Assembly (NCBI GenBank): GCA_037176705.1
Contig: CM073886.1
Span: 12,174,501 to 12,238,500, forward strand
DNA: 64,000 nt
Reading direction: 5' to 3'
Origin: Molossus alvarezi
Lineage: Eukaryota; Chordata; Mammalia; Chiroptera; Molossidae
The notes under the pieces are model-generated. The model saw nothing but the letters and a program-made list of their open reading frames with translations, searched no databases and was not told the DNA's origin. Below are positions 24,223-34,831 of the stretch, piece by piece. The position numbers and the translations under genes were made by a program. The stretch's first letter is position 1, and each line of letters begins with the position of its first letter.

Positions 24223-24596
24223 TGTTATGACGTGTCAGCGAGACAACCAGAGATGTACAGCCAAATTATAAATGAAAGGAGCACTTTATACACCAGCGGG
24301 CTGTGGGGGGCATAGTCTCCCCAAATCCACAGCCCCGAGCCTTCTTTGTCATTTGCTTATAAGGGCTCATTCTCTTGGCTCTGCTTTTGGTGACGTTAAG
24401 GGAGGAACGGGTCATTAATCTCTTTCTTTTTGGTAGGAACGGGTACTGGAGGAGCTGTTACAGAGGTCAAGGTACAGGCAATCATTAACCTCTTTCTTTA
24501 TGGTTCCTCTGGGCATCAGTCCCAGGTTTTCTGAAACCGCTCCAGTGTGTACGTGCTGGAACAATTGGTCAGAATGGAGTCAAGTAGCCTAGCTCA
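24223..24596 (-). repeat. ERV-B 5' LTR
   Basis: TGTTATGACG to TAGCTCA, 374 bases, closely similar to the 3' LTR. The few visible differences suggest moderate age. Confidence 0.88.
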
Positions 24597-24711
24597 ATAG
24601 CTAATGCAGCCTTGTCAGAGGCTAAGAGCCATGTGGAGACCACATGGGACCACATGAAGTGCATGTGGGAGATTTGTAGGTAGCCTAGCATAGACTAGCA
24701 TTTCATTGCTG

Positions 24712-24910
24712 GTTTATTTATTTGATCTTAGAGGGAGGAAGGGAGGAAGAGAGAGAGATGGAAACATCGATGAGAGAGAACATCGATTGGCTGCCTCCTA
24801 CATGTCCACCATTGGGAATTGGGCCCACAACCTGGGCATGATCGGGAATCAAACCAGCAACCTCTTGGTGCGTGGGTCGACGCTCAACCACTGAGCCATG
24901 CAAGCATGGC
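24712..24910 (-). mobile_element. Ves SINE, type B
   Basis: Minus strand, head ending gagccatgcaagcatggc; middle shortened by about 14 bases. Confidence 0.88.
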
Positions 24911-24959
24911 TGAGCTGATAACTTTTAAAAACAGCAGACACAGGAGAATCTCTGAAAGC

Positions 24960-25384
24960 TGTAGAAGTTGCCCTTTTGTGAGGAAAATTTACATTTATAA
25001 GGGAAATCTCCATTTGTAAGGGTCTCCCTCTCTGTACCGGGAAGAGAAGGATGACTCAGTCTCAAGAGATTCTTTTCAGTGGAGACAGGCCTGTGCTTAA
25101 ATCTGTGCAACAACCATATCTTGTTTACTGTGCTTTGCCAGATAACCTGACTTAACCTGCTTCCCCCACCCAACATCTTTCTTTTGTTTTAAGCTAAAGA
25201 TAGTGTCTAAGATGATGACAGGCTGTTTCCGGGAGTTACTGTTTTCCTGGGTATCTTCCATGTATACAGGAGGTATACATGCTATTAAATTTCTCTTTTT
25301 CTCCTGTTAATCTGTCTTTATTACATGGGGTTCTTAGCCAAGAACCTAGAAGAATAGAGGGAAAATTATTTTTCTTCCTCTACA
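24960..25384 (+). mobile_element. Solo LTR, ERV class I type
   Basis: Starts TGTAGAAG and ends CTTCCTCTACA (inverted ends). ATTAAA at about 25,273 and a CTGTTAATCTGTCTTTATTACA R/U5-like segment follow. AAGC lies on both sides as a possible 4-base duplication. L1 text resumes right after it. Confidence 0.6.
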
Positions 25385-25853
25385 CAAGCAGTGGAATACT
25401 ATTCAGCAATAGAAAAGAGTGAACCCTAACCCATCCTAAGACATGGATGCATCGTACGTGTATATTGCTAAATGAAAAAATCACATATGAAGAGGCTACA
25501 CACTGTGTGACCCCATTAATATAACATTCTGGAAAAGGCAAAACTACAGAGATGGGAAATCATGGGGCGGGGTTCTGAGGTGTCTCATTGATACTTTAGT
25601 GATAGATACCTCCCACTATGCATTTTTCAATATCAATCTATTTTTACAGCCCCCAAAGTAAATCATAATCTATTCAAATTAAGTTATTTAGGATGTGGGA
25701 GTGTCACAGGATGGAATACAGAATTTGACAAAGAAACTACCTGTATTAAAAATGTTTGGAAAAAAACTTATCATAGGTGGTGGGACAAAAGGTGCTAACC
25801 TAAGTAACTTTGGAAATGAACAGAATCTGTAGAGTAAGCAAAATGTACTGTAT

Positions 25854-26084
25854 GCCCTGCCCAGTGTGGCTCAGTTGGTTTAGTGTTGACCCTTGCACCA
25901 AGAAGTTGCCAGTTTGATTCCCAGTTCGGTTCCTGGTCAAGGCACATGCCCAGGATGTGGGCCCAATCCCCAGTGGGGGACATGCAGGAGGCAGCCAACC
26001 AATGTTCTCTCTCATCGATGTTTCTCTCTCACTCTCCCTCCCCCTTCCTCTCTTTCTAAAATCAATAAAGAAAAAAAGAAAAGG
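25854..26084 (+). mobile_element. Ves SINE, type B
   Basis: Contains AATAAA before the A tail; duplication aaatgtactgta/aaatgtattgta. Confidence 0.93.
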
Positions 26085-26119
26085 AAATGTATTGTACATA
26101 AGCAGCGGACTTGTTACCC

Positions 26120-26580
26120 CACAGTAGGCCTATGTGACCTAGGTAAATGCCTGCCCCACTCTAACTGTTTACTTTGAGAACAGGAGAGCCTAGAGTCAAT
26201 ATTTCTTCCTCAAGAAGGGACAAGTTAAAACCAGCTAAGACTAAAATGGCCCTTCAGAAGATCTCAAATTTCATAATCTAATTTCCATATTAAATTGCAC
26301 CCTTGCCAACTGGTAGACACCATAAAAGGACAGAAACACAGCAGAACTCTGAGTCAGAGAACTTTACTGCCTCCTTTCCAGGAAAACCATGAATATTCAT
26401 CCTCCTCAACTTACCGAGACCAACCCCATCTAATACCAACAGCTCCTCTGTCCTGAGGACGAGAACTTGCTCTGAGGCTGTGCCCCTGCACCTCCACTCC
26501 CTGGCCACTGAAGAAAACTTGTGCTAATAACGCTCACTTTTGATTTCCATTATTGGCTTCACAACACCCAACAGAAAAAG
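26120..26580 (+). mobile_element. LTR-like segment
   Basis: Contains a TATA-like ataaaagg (26,323) and a U5-like end (gctaataacgctcacttttg ... cttcacaacacc). No internal retroviral sequence. Assignment is tentative. Confidence 0.3.
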
Positions 26581-26599
26581 AACCCTACTTGAGGTCCTC

Positions 26600-28460
26600 G
26601 AAAAGGGGACTTTCACCCCTTGGGTAACAGACTCTATTTTGTAAAGTTCTTTCCCCTGGAAAGATTGTTATTGAACCCCAATACTTGAGTCCACCTGCCT
26701 GCGTGCACTGGCGGTAAGAAATGCATGAGCAGGACTTTGCAATATAGAAAGAAAAATAGTTTAGTGTTGAGTTGAGCAATCCAGAGTGCAGGGAGCTAAA
26801 GCTCTAAATACCCAGTTCTCCAGGTTACAGATTATAGAGGGCAAAATCACAAGACACCGTGGGTTAGGGGTTCAGAATCGCGCTGGGAGCTGACTGGTGG
26901 GAGGTGGGGTAAGGATAATAAATCATTCCTTCAAGTCTTGAGGACAGCTCTAAGGTCTGCTCTGGCATCCCTCTGTCTAGTTTGATGGAAAAGTAGCAAG
27001 GGAGTCTTTCCATCTACGGTTCAGAAGCTGAAACATAAATGACTTAGGTCAAGATGTTATCTTTAGCCTACCAGAGGTCCAGACCCGTGACCATTAGTCA
27101 GGTCCAGGCTACTGTCTTTTGCTGCCTCGGGGGTTGCTGATTATCTGGCAGGGGGGTGGGGAAACTATGTCTATGAGGGGTGTAGAGAGCAGGAAATATA
27201 ATTTCTAGAACTAGAATTCAAAGCTAAATTTAATGCAAGTCATTAGGAACCTCAGTTTCAGTGGGAGTGAGCACTTCTGATACCACTCAATATGTAATCT
27301 GGAATGGAGCAATGACTTAAATAAATGGCAGATGGAAAGCCAGGTTTCTCGCTGTTACAGTGGGAAATTACAGATAAGCAAGAGAAGGTTCCAGTATCCA
27401 TGTAATAACAGATCAGGTTGGAGATGTTGGCAGGAGCGAGAACAGCACCAGGTGTTAGGTGGGTGAGGTCAGACTGCACCTTGGTTCAGCAAGCTTGTTG
27501 CTTGAGTTCTGGCCAGGAGAATTCAGAGCCAAGACTCAAACTATAAGATAAAGTTTATTTAGAAAGTCACAGAGGTAGAAGTGAGCCATAGAAGAAATAG
27601 GTTCAGGAAATAAGTTACAGAGGCCAAAGAAGGGCCCTTGGAGCTTAGGAGAGAGAAGGGTAAAGGTTATACATGGGCCCAGCCGGTGTGGCTCCGTGGT
27701 TGAGCACTGACCCATGCACCAAGAGGTCGCCAGTTTTATTCCCAGTCAGGGCACATGCCCAGGTTGTGGGCCCAATCCCCAGTGGGGGGCATGCAGGAGG
27801 CGGCCACTGGATGTTCTCTCTCATCAGTGTTTCTATCTCTCTCTCCTTCTCCCTTCCTCTCTCTCTAAAGCCAATAAAGAAAAAAAAATTTTTTTTTAAA
27901 GATAGCGCATGGGCATGGGCATGGGCAAGCTCCCAGGAGGGAGAACATGCTGGGTCCTCTGTCCGAGGGGCTTTTAGGGTAGAGGCTTTAGGGAGGTCCC
28001 AGGGGAAGATCCAATGGACTACTCATCAGCTTTCCAGGTGAGTCCTTTCAGGATCCTGGTCTCCACTGATTGGTCGGCATCAGGGCAGGGGGTCATCAGT
28101 CAATGCAGCTGGTCCTGATGTCAGCCACGGCTTCGCTTATCTGGTTTTGCTGCTTTTCTGGGCCTGGAGCTGAAGCACAACTAAGGCCTATTGTCCTGAG
28201 GGCTCAATGCTTAACAGCTATCCTCTGGGGCCTAACCTGCAACATGCCAGGGGGGAAAGGTCAGGGCAAGGTCGAAACCACAGGACCATCATTATGAAAG
28301 GTCAGGGGGTCTAAACCACATGACCAGCAACATGCTAAGGGAGGAAAGGTCACCCTGGGGGCGAGGTCCTTGTTTCCCCAGTTTTGCCCATTGCTAGGCA
28401 CCCTGGTGACCTCCTGCACCTGGCCCATCGTCCTTGCTCTGCGCATGTCTATCTGCCTAC
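26600..28460 (-). repeat. Unclassified LTR-like repeats, minus strand
   Basis: Around 27,480-27,600 the minus strand has AATAAACTTTATC, a plausible LTR poly(A) signal. 28,250-28,360 holds two copies of an aaggtcaggg...aaaccaca unit. 26,700-27,200 looks like another non-coding LTR-type block. I cannot name the families. Confidence 0.3.
27675..27899 (+). mobile_element. Ves SINE, type B
   Basis: Head gcccagccggtgtggctccg; ends caataaagaaaaaaaa. Confidence 0.92.
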
Positions 28461-30011
28461 CACAGAGACAACAGTATAAATTCTTCTTTAGCTTGATGTA
28501 GATAGACAGTTCCTCACAGAAATCTCTGTCAGTAGGTATGCACCGGGGTTGGAATACACACACGTTTCCTTGCGTTGTCAGCTGAGCAGTTAGCTCCAGG
28601 TGTACATTTTCAGTACCATCCCTAATAAAAGGAACCAAGGCTCTTGAAGCAATGGGTGATACTAGGACTGAGACAGTAAATATATGAGCCACAACAATCT
28701 TGAAGTATCAGAAAGTACCAAAGAAAGCCACAAAGATGAAATGATGCCAAAGGGAACAGGAGCTGATGGAAAGAGCCCTCAATACCAAAGCAGGAATGAA
28801 CTGAAGGGCAGGACGTTGTAGTGCTGGCGTATGATCAAGCGCTCAAAATTCCTACCCAGGTAACTGGAAAAAATAAATAATTGCATAATTTAACTATTTT
28901 TTTCTTTATTGATTTTAGAGAAAGAGGAAGAGAGAGGGAGAGAGAGATAGAAACATTGATGAGAGAGAACATTAACTGGCCGCCTCCTGTATGCCCCCCC
29001 TGGGGATCTAGCCCACAACCTGGGCATGTGCCCTGACCGGGAATCGAACCGGGGACCTCTTGGTACATGGGTCGACGCCCAGCCACTGAGCCATACCGGC
29101 CAGGCAAACTGTTACTCTCTTAATAAAAGAGAAAAAAAAAAAAAAATGTTGGTGAGTTCACTTTCAATAAAGCCAGAAAAGTAAATTTTCAATAAATTCT
29201 GGTTTTGGTATAAATAGTATATCTAAATTCAATGTTACGGGTTTTAATCCATCTACTTTTCAGTATCAATGTATTTTTTGAGGACACTAACATTGTAACA
29301 AAAAAGACCTTCACAACTCTCAGGAGAGCAACACAGTGCGCGGGGCCCCAGGCAGCGGTGGCCCGTCCCCAGCTGCACCCGCAGCCCCAGGAGGTCTCCG
29401 CGGTCTCCCTTCTCTCTGCGGGGACGTCTTCCCGAATCTACTGAAACTGTAGGAAATACTACTGGTGACCAAAGCCTAGATGAAGGGAGGCTCTTGTAAA
29501 ATCCGTGCTGCTGAAATACTACATGAGAAAGTAAAGATAAACCGCGTGAGAAAATCCCGAAAAGAGGGTCTGTGCTCCCTTCCCAAGACAAGCGTCTCTG
29601 CGAAAGCCACGGCAAGTCTCCCTCCCGCTCACTCAGGGCCGCCAATGGGAGCCATTTCCTCCCTTTGTCTTCGCCGCCCCAAATTGTCCCCAAGTTGCGA
29701 GGTGCATCCGCGGGTCCACGGCGCTCCAGCCGGACGGAGCGCTCCAGGCGGGTCAGGGATGGCGGGTAGGACGCCCTCTGCTGTCTGCTGGGGCGCAGCG
29801 CAGGACCTCGTGCGCTCATAGTTCAGTGGGCTCAGTTCACCCCCTTAGGTCAGGTCCGATGAATCTCTGAAATTCCGTGTTCCGATTACTCGGTGCCATA
29901 ATTTGGAAATTCCAACTGAAATAGAACCTGCCATTCCCATGCTGTGATCGAGAAATAAAGAGATAACAAAAAGCAAAATAGAAGGTCAATCTAAAGTCAA
30001 TTTTTCCATAG
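28461..30011. other. Non-coding apart from a SINE
   Basis: 29,320-29,830 is GC-rich with overlapping open frames on both strands but no recognisable product. 29,770-29,940 resembles the unclassified repeat at 14 kb. Confidence 0.3.
28898..29105 (-). mobile_element. Ves SINE, type B
   Basis: Minus strand, clean tail (tttctttattgattttagag) and head (ccataccggccaggc). Confidence 0.92.
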
Positions 30012-30580
30012 AACAGTGCTATGTTCTGAATGCTTGTGTTCCCCCAAAATACACATGTTGAAACCCTAATGCCCCATGTGAGGGTGTCAGAAGGTGGGGA
30101 CTTTGGGAAGTGATTAGGTCATGACAGTGGAGTCCTGATGCATAGGGTCAGTCCCCTTATAAGAGACCCTTTCCCCCCATGAGGATACAAGGAGAAGTCT
30201 TGCCCCCAGAATGAGAGCCCTTACCCTAACCATGCTGGTACCCTGATGTCCAAATTCCACCCAAAAAAACTGTGAGGGCCCTGGCCGGTTTGGCTCAGCG
30301 GTTAGAGTGTCGGCCTGCGGCCCAGAGAGACCCGGGTTCAGTTCCCCCTGAGGGCATGTACCTCGGCTGCAGTTTGTCCCCGGCCCTGGTTGGTTGTGGG
30401 GATGGTAGCCACTCGATGTGTCCCTTTCACGTCAATGTTTCTCTCTCTCTCTCTCTCCCTCCCACTCTATCTGAACAAAAAAATAAAAAAATAACTGTGA
30501 GAAACAAATTTCTATTGTATATATGCCACCTAAAATGCCAAAATGGTGTTTTGTTATAACAACCCAGATTGATTAAACCA
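30012..30580 (+). mobile_element. MLT1A-type MaLR LTR split by a Ves SINE
   Basis: Reads gaatgcttgtgttcccccaa, acatgttgaaaccctaat, ggtggggactttgggaagtg, then after the SINE ctgtgagaaacaaatttct and gttttgttataacaaccc, the standard MLT1A order. Ancient mammalian repeat. Confidence 0.75.
30278..30492 (+). mobile_element. Ves SINE, type A, in an MLT1A LTR
   Basis: Duplication aactgtgag at both ends. The usual GGAAAAATGTCCTC segment is missing from the tail. Confidence 0.93.
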
Positions 30581-30664
30581 ATCAGCAATGATGTATAGAA
30601 AAAACAGAAATTTGAAAAGAAAAAAATAAATCGTATACAATACCATTTCAAAAACTGAAGTCCT

Positions 30665-30898
30665 TGCCCTGACCAAGTGGCTCAGTTGGTTGGAGCACCC
30701 TCCCATACACCAAAAGTTTGCTGGTTCGATTCCCGGTCAGGGCACATACCTAGGCTTCGGGTTCAATTCCTGACTGGGTCACATACAGGAGACAGATCCA
30801 TGTTTCTCTCTCACATCGATGTTTCTCCCCCTCCCTTCCTCTCTCTCTAAAAAAATCAATAAAAACATATTGTCGGGTGAGGATTAAAATTTTTTTTA
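30665..30898 (+). mobile_element. Ves SINE
   Basis: Head gccctgaccaagtggctcag; ends with both caataaaaaca and ggtgaggatt. Confidence 0.88.
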
Positions 30899-31013
30899 AT
30901 TGACATCCTTAAGTATAAGTCGAATAAAATATACATAGTATGCATTCAGAAAACACTGAAACACAGTTAAGAGAAATCAAACAAAATATAAATAAATGCA
31001 AAAAATATTACTT

Positions 31014-31265
31014 CCCCTGGCCGGTTTGGCTCAGTGTTTAAAGCATCAGTCTGAGGACCAAAGGATCTCAGGTTTGATTCCTGGTCAAGGGCACGTACCT
31101 CAGTTGCAAGTTCAATCCCCAGCCCAGTCGGGGTCATGTGTGAGGCAACCAGTGGATGTATCTCTCTCACATCGATGTTTCTCTTTCTTTCTCTCTCCCT
31201 CCCTCCCTTCCACTCTATCTAAAATTGATGGAAAAATATCCTCGGGTGAGGATTTTTTTTTTTTT
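31014..31265 (+). mobile_element. Ves SINE, type A
   Basis: Head cccctggccggtttggctcag; tail gggtgaggatttttttt. Confidence 0.9.
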
Positions 31266-31389
31266 TAATTTTTAAAGATATTCCTTGTTTAGGAGTAGTA
31301 CATTTAATAGTGTTAAAAAGAAAATTCTTTCTAAGTTGATCTATAGATTCAGTGGAATCCCAATCAAATTTCCAGGTTAAAAAAAAGAC

Positions 31390-31589
31390 AGCCTGGCTGG
31401 TGTGGCTCAGAGGATTGAGCATCATCCCACAGACTAAGGGGTCCTGGTTCAATTCCCAGTCAGGGCACATGCCAGGGTTGCAGGCTAGATTCCCAGTAGG
31501 GGGCATGCAGAAGGCAACTTATCAATGTTTCTATTTATCTCTCCCTTACTCTCTTTCTAAAAAAATCAATAAAAACATACTTTTTTAAA
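31390..31589 (+). mobile_element. Ves SINE, in L1
   Basis: Head agcctggctggtgtggctcag; tail atcaataaaaacat. Confidence 0.88.
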
Positions 31590-31712
31590 AAAATGGGTAA
31601 AGACGTGAACAGACACCTCACCAAATAAAATATATTAATTACAAATAAGCATACAAAATAATGCTCAACATCACTTGTTATGAGGGAAAAGCTAATTAAA
31701 ACAATAATGAGA

Positions 31713-31967
31713 GCCCTGGCCGGTTTGGCTCAGCGGTTAGAGTATCGGCCTGCAGTCCGGAGAGACCCGGGTTCGGTTCCCGCTAAGGGCACGTACTTCG
31801 GTTGCAGTTTGTCCCCGGCCCTGGTTGGTCGTGCGGGTGGCAATCACTCGATGTGTCCCTTCACGTCGATGTTTCTCTCTCTCTGTCTCTTCCTCTCTCT
31901 CCCTCCCACTCTATCTGTACAAAAAATGGAAAAATGTCCTCGGGTGAGGATAAAAAAAAAAAAAAAA
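31713..31967 (+). mobile_element. Ves SINE, type A, in L1
   Basis: Duplication acaataatgaga; near-consensus copy. Confidence 0.95.
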
Positions 31968-32036
31968 ACAATAATGAGATAGCACTGCATGTCTGTTAAA
32001 ATGGCTAAACTTAAAAAAAAAAAAAAAAAAAAGGAC

Positions 32037-32262
32037 GCCTGGCCCATGTGGCTCAGTGGTTGAGCATTGACCCATGCACCAAGAGGTCACTGGTTCGATT
32101 CCCATCAGGGCAAATACCACCCAGCTTGTGGGCCCGATCCCCAGTGGGGGGCATGCAGGAGGCGGCCAATCGGTGTTCTCTCTCATCGATGTTTCTATCT
32201 CTCTCTCCCTCTCCCTTCCTCTCTCTCTAAAATCAATAAAGAAAAAAAATTTTAATAACCTT
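32037..32262 (+). mobile_element. Ves SINE, type B, in L1
   Basis: Head gcctggcccatgtggctcag; AATAAAG before the tail. Confidence 0.92.
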
Positions 32263-32273
32263 TAAAAAAAAAA

Positions 32274-32330
32274 AAGAAGGAGGAAGAAGGGAAGGAGAAG
32301 AAGAGGAGGAAGAAGAAGAGGAAGAAATAG
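32274..32330. repeat. GA-rich (gaagaagg)n run
   Basis: Purine-only run grown out of the A tail of the preceding Ves. Confidence 0.85.
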
Positions 32331-32634
32331 CAACAAGACCTTTCCTTCATTGCTAGTGGAACGCAGAATTGTACAGCCATTTGGGAAGATAGTTTGGCAG
32401 ATTTTTCCAAAGCTAAACATTGTCTCATTGAATAAGCCAACAATCACATTTCTAGGTATTTGGACAGCTGCTCTGAAAACTTGTACCCAAGAAAAAACCA
32501 GCATGCAATTACATACGGCATCTCTCTTCACAATAGTGAATACTGTAAAGATCAGGATATCTTCCAATAAGCAAATGAATAACCAAGTATTCAATGGAAT
32601 ACTATTCCATCATAAAAAAAAAAAATAATAATAA

Positions 32635-32885
32635 TGCCCTGGCTAGTTTGGCTCAGCGGTTAGAGCGGCGGTCTGCAGTCCAGAGAGAGCCGGGTTCGGT
32701 TCCCACTAGGGGCACGTACCTCGGATGCAGTTTGTCCCCAACCCTGATTGGGTCATGCAGGTGGCAGCCACTCGATGTGTCCATTTCACATCGATGTTTC
32801 TCTCTCTCTCTTCCTCTCTCTCCCTCCCACTCTATCTGTACAAAAAAATGGAAAAATATCCTCGGGTAAGGATAAAAAAAAAAAA
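32635..32885 (+). mobile_element. Ves SINE, type A, in L1
   Basis: Head gccctggctagtttggctcag; tail cctcgggtaaggataaaaa. Confidence 0.93.
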
Positions 32886-33239
32886 CAATACTCTATCAAG
32901 CCGTGCAAAGACATAGATGAATCTTAGTAAGATTCTTACTAAGTGAAAGAAGCCAGTCTGAACAGACTACAGACTGTACATATGATCCCATTTGCATGAT
33001 ACTATGGAAAAAGAAAAATGATAGAAATGGTAAACAGACAGTGAGAGTGGTTGGGTGAGTTGAACAGGGGAACAAGGACGCGAAGGAGGTACAAATGGCG
33101 CCGGTGGGGGTGGGCTCCCTCTGGTGGACGAGGTCATGCCGGGTGTGTGGAAAGCCAAGGGTCTGTCGTACAGAGAGAACAAGAAAGCTGCTTCGCACTC
33201 TGCGAGAAAAGGGCCTCCTTCCTTCGCATGTGAACTACT

Positions 33240-33655
33240 CCGGGACTCAGGAAGATTTCTTGTGTGTGGTGAAATATGCATTACATCAGATTTATAAATT
33301 TAACCATGTTAAGTACATAGTTCAGTGGCGTTAGGTCCATCCACGTAATTGTGCAACCATCACCACCATCATTTCTCATCCTCCCCAGCAGTGCATGCGA
33401 GTTTCAGTTCTCACATCCTCACCAAAATAAATTCATTTCCACTTTTTTTTTTTTTGGTACGTGCCCCTAGCGGGAACTGAACCCGGGACTCTCTGGTCCG
33501 CAGGCCAACGCTCCAACTGCTGAGCCAAACCAGCCAGGGCTCCACTTTTTGGATAAGAGCCACTCTAACGGGTATGAACTGATAGCTCACTGTGGTTTTG
33601 GTTTTCATTTTTTTAATGACCAGTGACATTGAGCATATTTTCATGTGTTTATTGG
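33240..33655 (-). mobile_element. Old L1 3' fragment, minus strand
   Basis: Contains the widespread old-L1 text gtgcaaccatcaccaccatc and gacattgagcatattttcatgtg. Split by a head-only Ves at 33,444-33,540. Confidence 0.5.
33444..33540 (-). mobile_element. Head-only Ves retroposon (tRNA-like part plus poly(A))
   Basis: On the minus strand it reads gccctggctggtttggctca through the B box and ggcacgtacc, then goes straight into A12. The CT-rich half is absent. Flanks tccactttttt/tccacttttt show it is an insertion. Confidence 0.85.
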
Positions 33656-33781
33656 CACTGGATTTGGCAATGATTTCTTGGGTATGACACCTAAATCACA
33701 GGCCATAAGAGAAATAACTTGGATTTCATGCAAATTTAAAACTTCTGTGGATCAAAGGATGCTATCAAGAAAGTAAAAAAG

Positions 33782-34039
33782 GCCTTGGCCGGTTTGGCTC
33801 AGTGGTTAGAGCGTCGGCCTGTGGTCCAGAGAGACCCAGGTTTGGTTCCCGCTAAGGGCACGTACCTCTGCTGCAGTTTGTCCCTGGCCCCTGGTCGGTC
33901 GTGCGGGTGGCAACCACTCGAGGTGTCCCTTAACATCGATGTTTCTCTCTCTCTCTCTCTGTTCCTCTCTCTCCCTCCCATTCTACCTGAACAAAAAAAT
34001 GAAAAAAATGTCCTCGGGTGAGGATAAAAAAAAAAAAAA
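33782..34039 (+). mobile_element. Ves SINE, type A, in L1
   Basis: Duplication aagtaaaaaag, perfect. Confidence 0.95.
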
Positions 34040-34158
34040 AAGTAAAAAAGATAACCTAAGAATGATAGAAAATATTTGCATCACATAGCTGATAAGAATT
34101 TAGTATCTAGAATACATGAAGAACTCTTACAACTAAACACCAAATTGAGAAATAACCC

Positions 34159-34413
34159 ATCCTGACTGGTTTGGCTCAGAGGTTAGAGCGTCAGCCTATG
34201 GACCAATGAGTCGCGGGTTCGATTCCAGTCAAGAACACGTAACCTCATACCTCGGTTGCAGTTCGCCCGGCCCTGGTCAGGTCATGCGGGAGGCAGCCAG
34301 TCCATGTGTCTCTCTCACGTCGATGTTTCTCTCTCTTTCCCTCTCTCGCTCCCTCCCTCCCTCTCTATCTGATGATAAATGTAAAAATATCCTCTGGTGA
34401 GGATTAAAAAAAA
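34159..34413 (+). mobile_element. Ves SINE, type A, in L1
   Basis: Head catcctgactggtttggctcag; tail ctctggtgaggatt. Confidence 0.9.
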
Positions 34414-34831
34414 AATTTTAAAGGAGAAACAATCCAATTTTTTAAACGAGAAAAGCACTTGAAAACTTTTCTTCAAAGAAAACACAAAGAGCACACGAAA
34501 AGATGCTCAACATCACTAGCCATCAGGGAAATGCAATCAAAACCGCCAGGAGGGACCACGTCACAACAATTGGAATGGCTACTACCAAAAACACAGGCAC
34601 GAACAAGAGTTGTTGAGGGCTCGGAGAAGTTGGAATCCTAGTACATTCAAGACGCAAATGTAAAATGTTGCAGCCACTGTAGAAAACAGTTTGGCGGTTC
34701 CTCAAAAAGCTAAACATAGAATTACCGTATGCTCCAGCACTTCCGCTCCTAGGAATATACACAAAAGAACTGAAAACAGGCATTCCAACAGAAACTTGTA
34801 CATGAGTGTTTATAGCACACTGGCATCAGAC

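Larger units (their letters stand above)
14857..24596 (-). mobile_element. ERV-B: gammaretrovirus-like provirus with nested HAL1
   Basis: A 9.7-kb minus-strand provirus: 5' LTR 24,223-24,596, primer-binding site, leader, gag, protease, reverse transcriptase, RNase H, integrase, short env, 3' LTR 14,857-15,233. Flanks acag and atag resemble a 4-base target duplication. A plus-strand HAL1 splits the protease region. Every coding region has stops or frameshifts, so it cannot make a virus. Confidence 0.9.
5125..25853 (+). mobile_element. L1 ORF2 to 3' end, interrupted by many later insertions
   Basis: Pieces read in L1 order along the plus strand: 5,125-5,284, 6,233-6,400, 6,890-6,904, 7,065-7,140, 7,919-8,133, about 13,690-13,740, about 14,215-14,850 and 25,386-25,853. 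They cover ORF2 from the segment after the reverse transcriptase to the 3' UTR. Gaps are filled by the RTRAF pseudogene, Ves SINEs, a solo LTR, ERV-A, an unclassified 0.5-kb repeat, ERV-B and an LTR. Several pieces are degraded, and part of ORF2 between about 14.85 and 25.39 kb is not accounted for. Recognised by memory of L1 sequence, not alignment. Confidence 0.6.
31266..33020 (+). mobile_element. L1 3' region with four nested Ves SINEs
   Basis: Pieces at 31,266-31,389, 31,590-31,712, 31,968-32,036, 32,330-32,634 and 32,886-33,020 read in order as ORF2 C-terminus and 3' end. Gaps are Ves SINEs and a GA-rich run. Confidence 0.65.
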
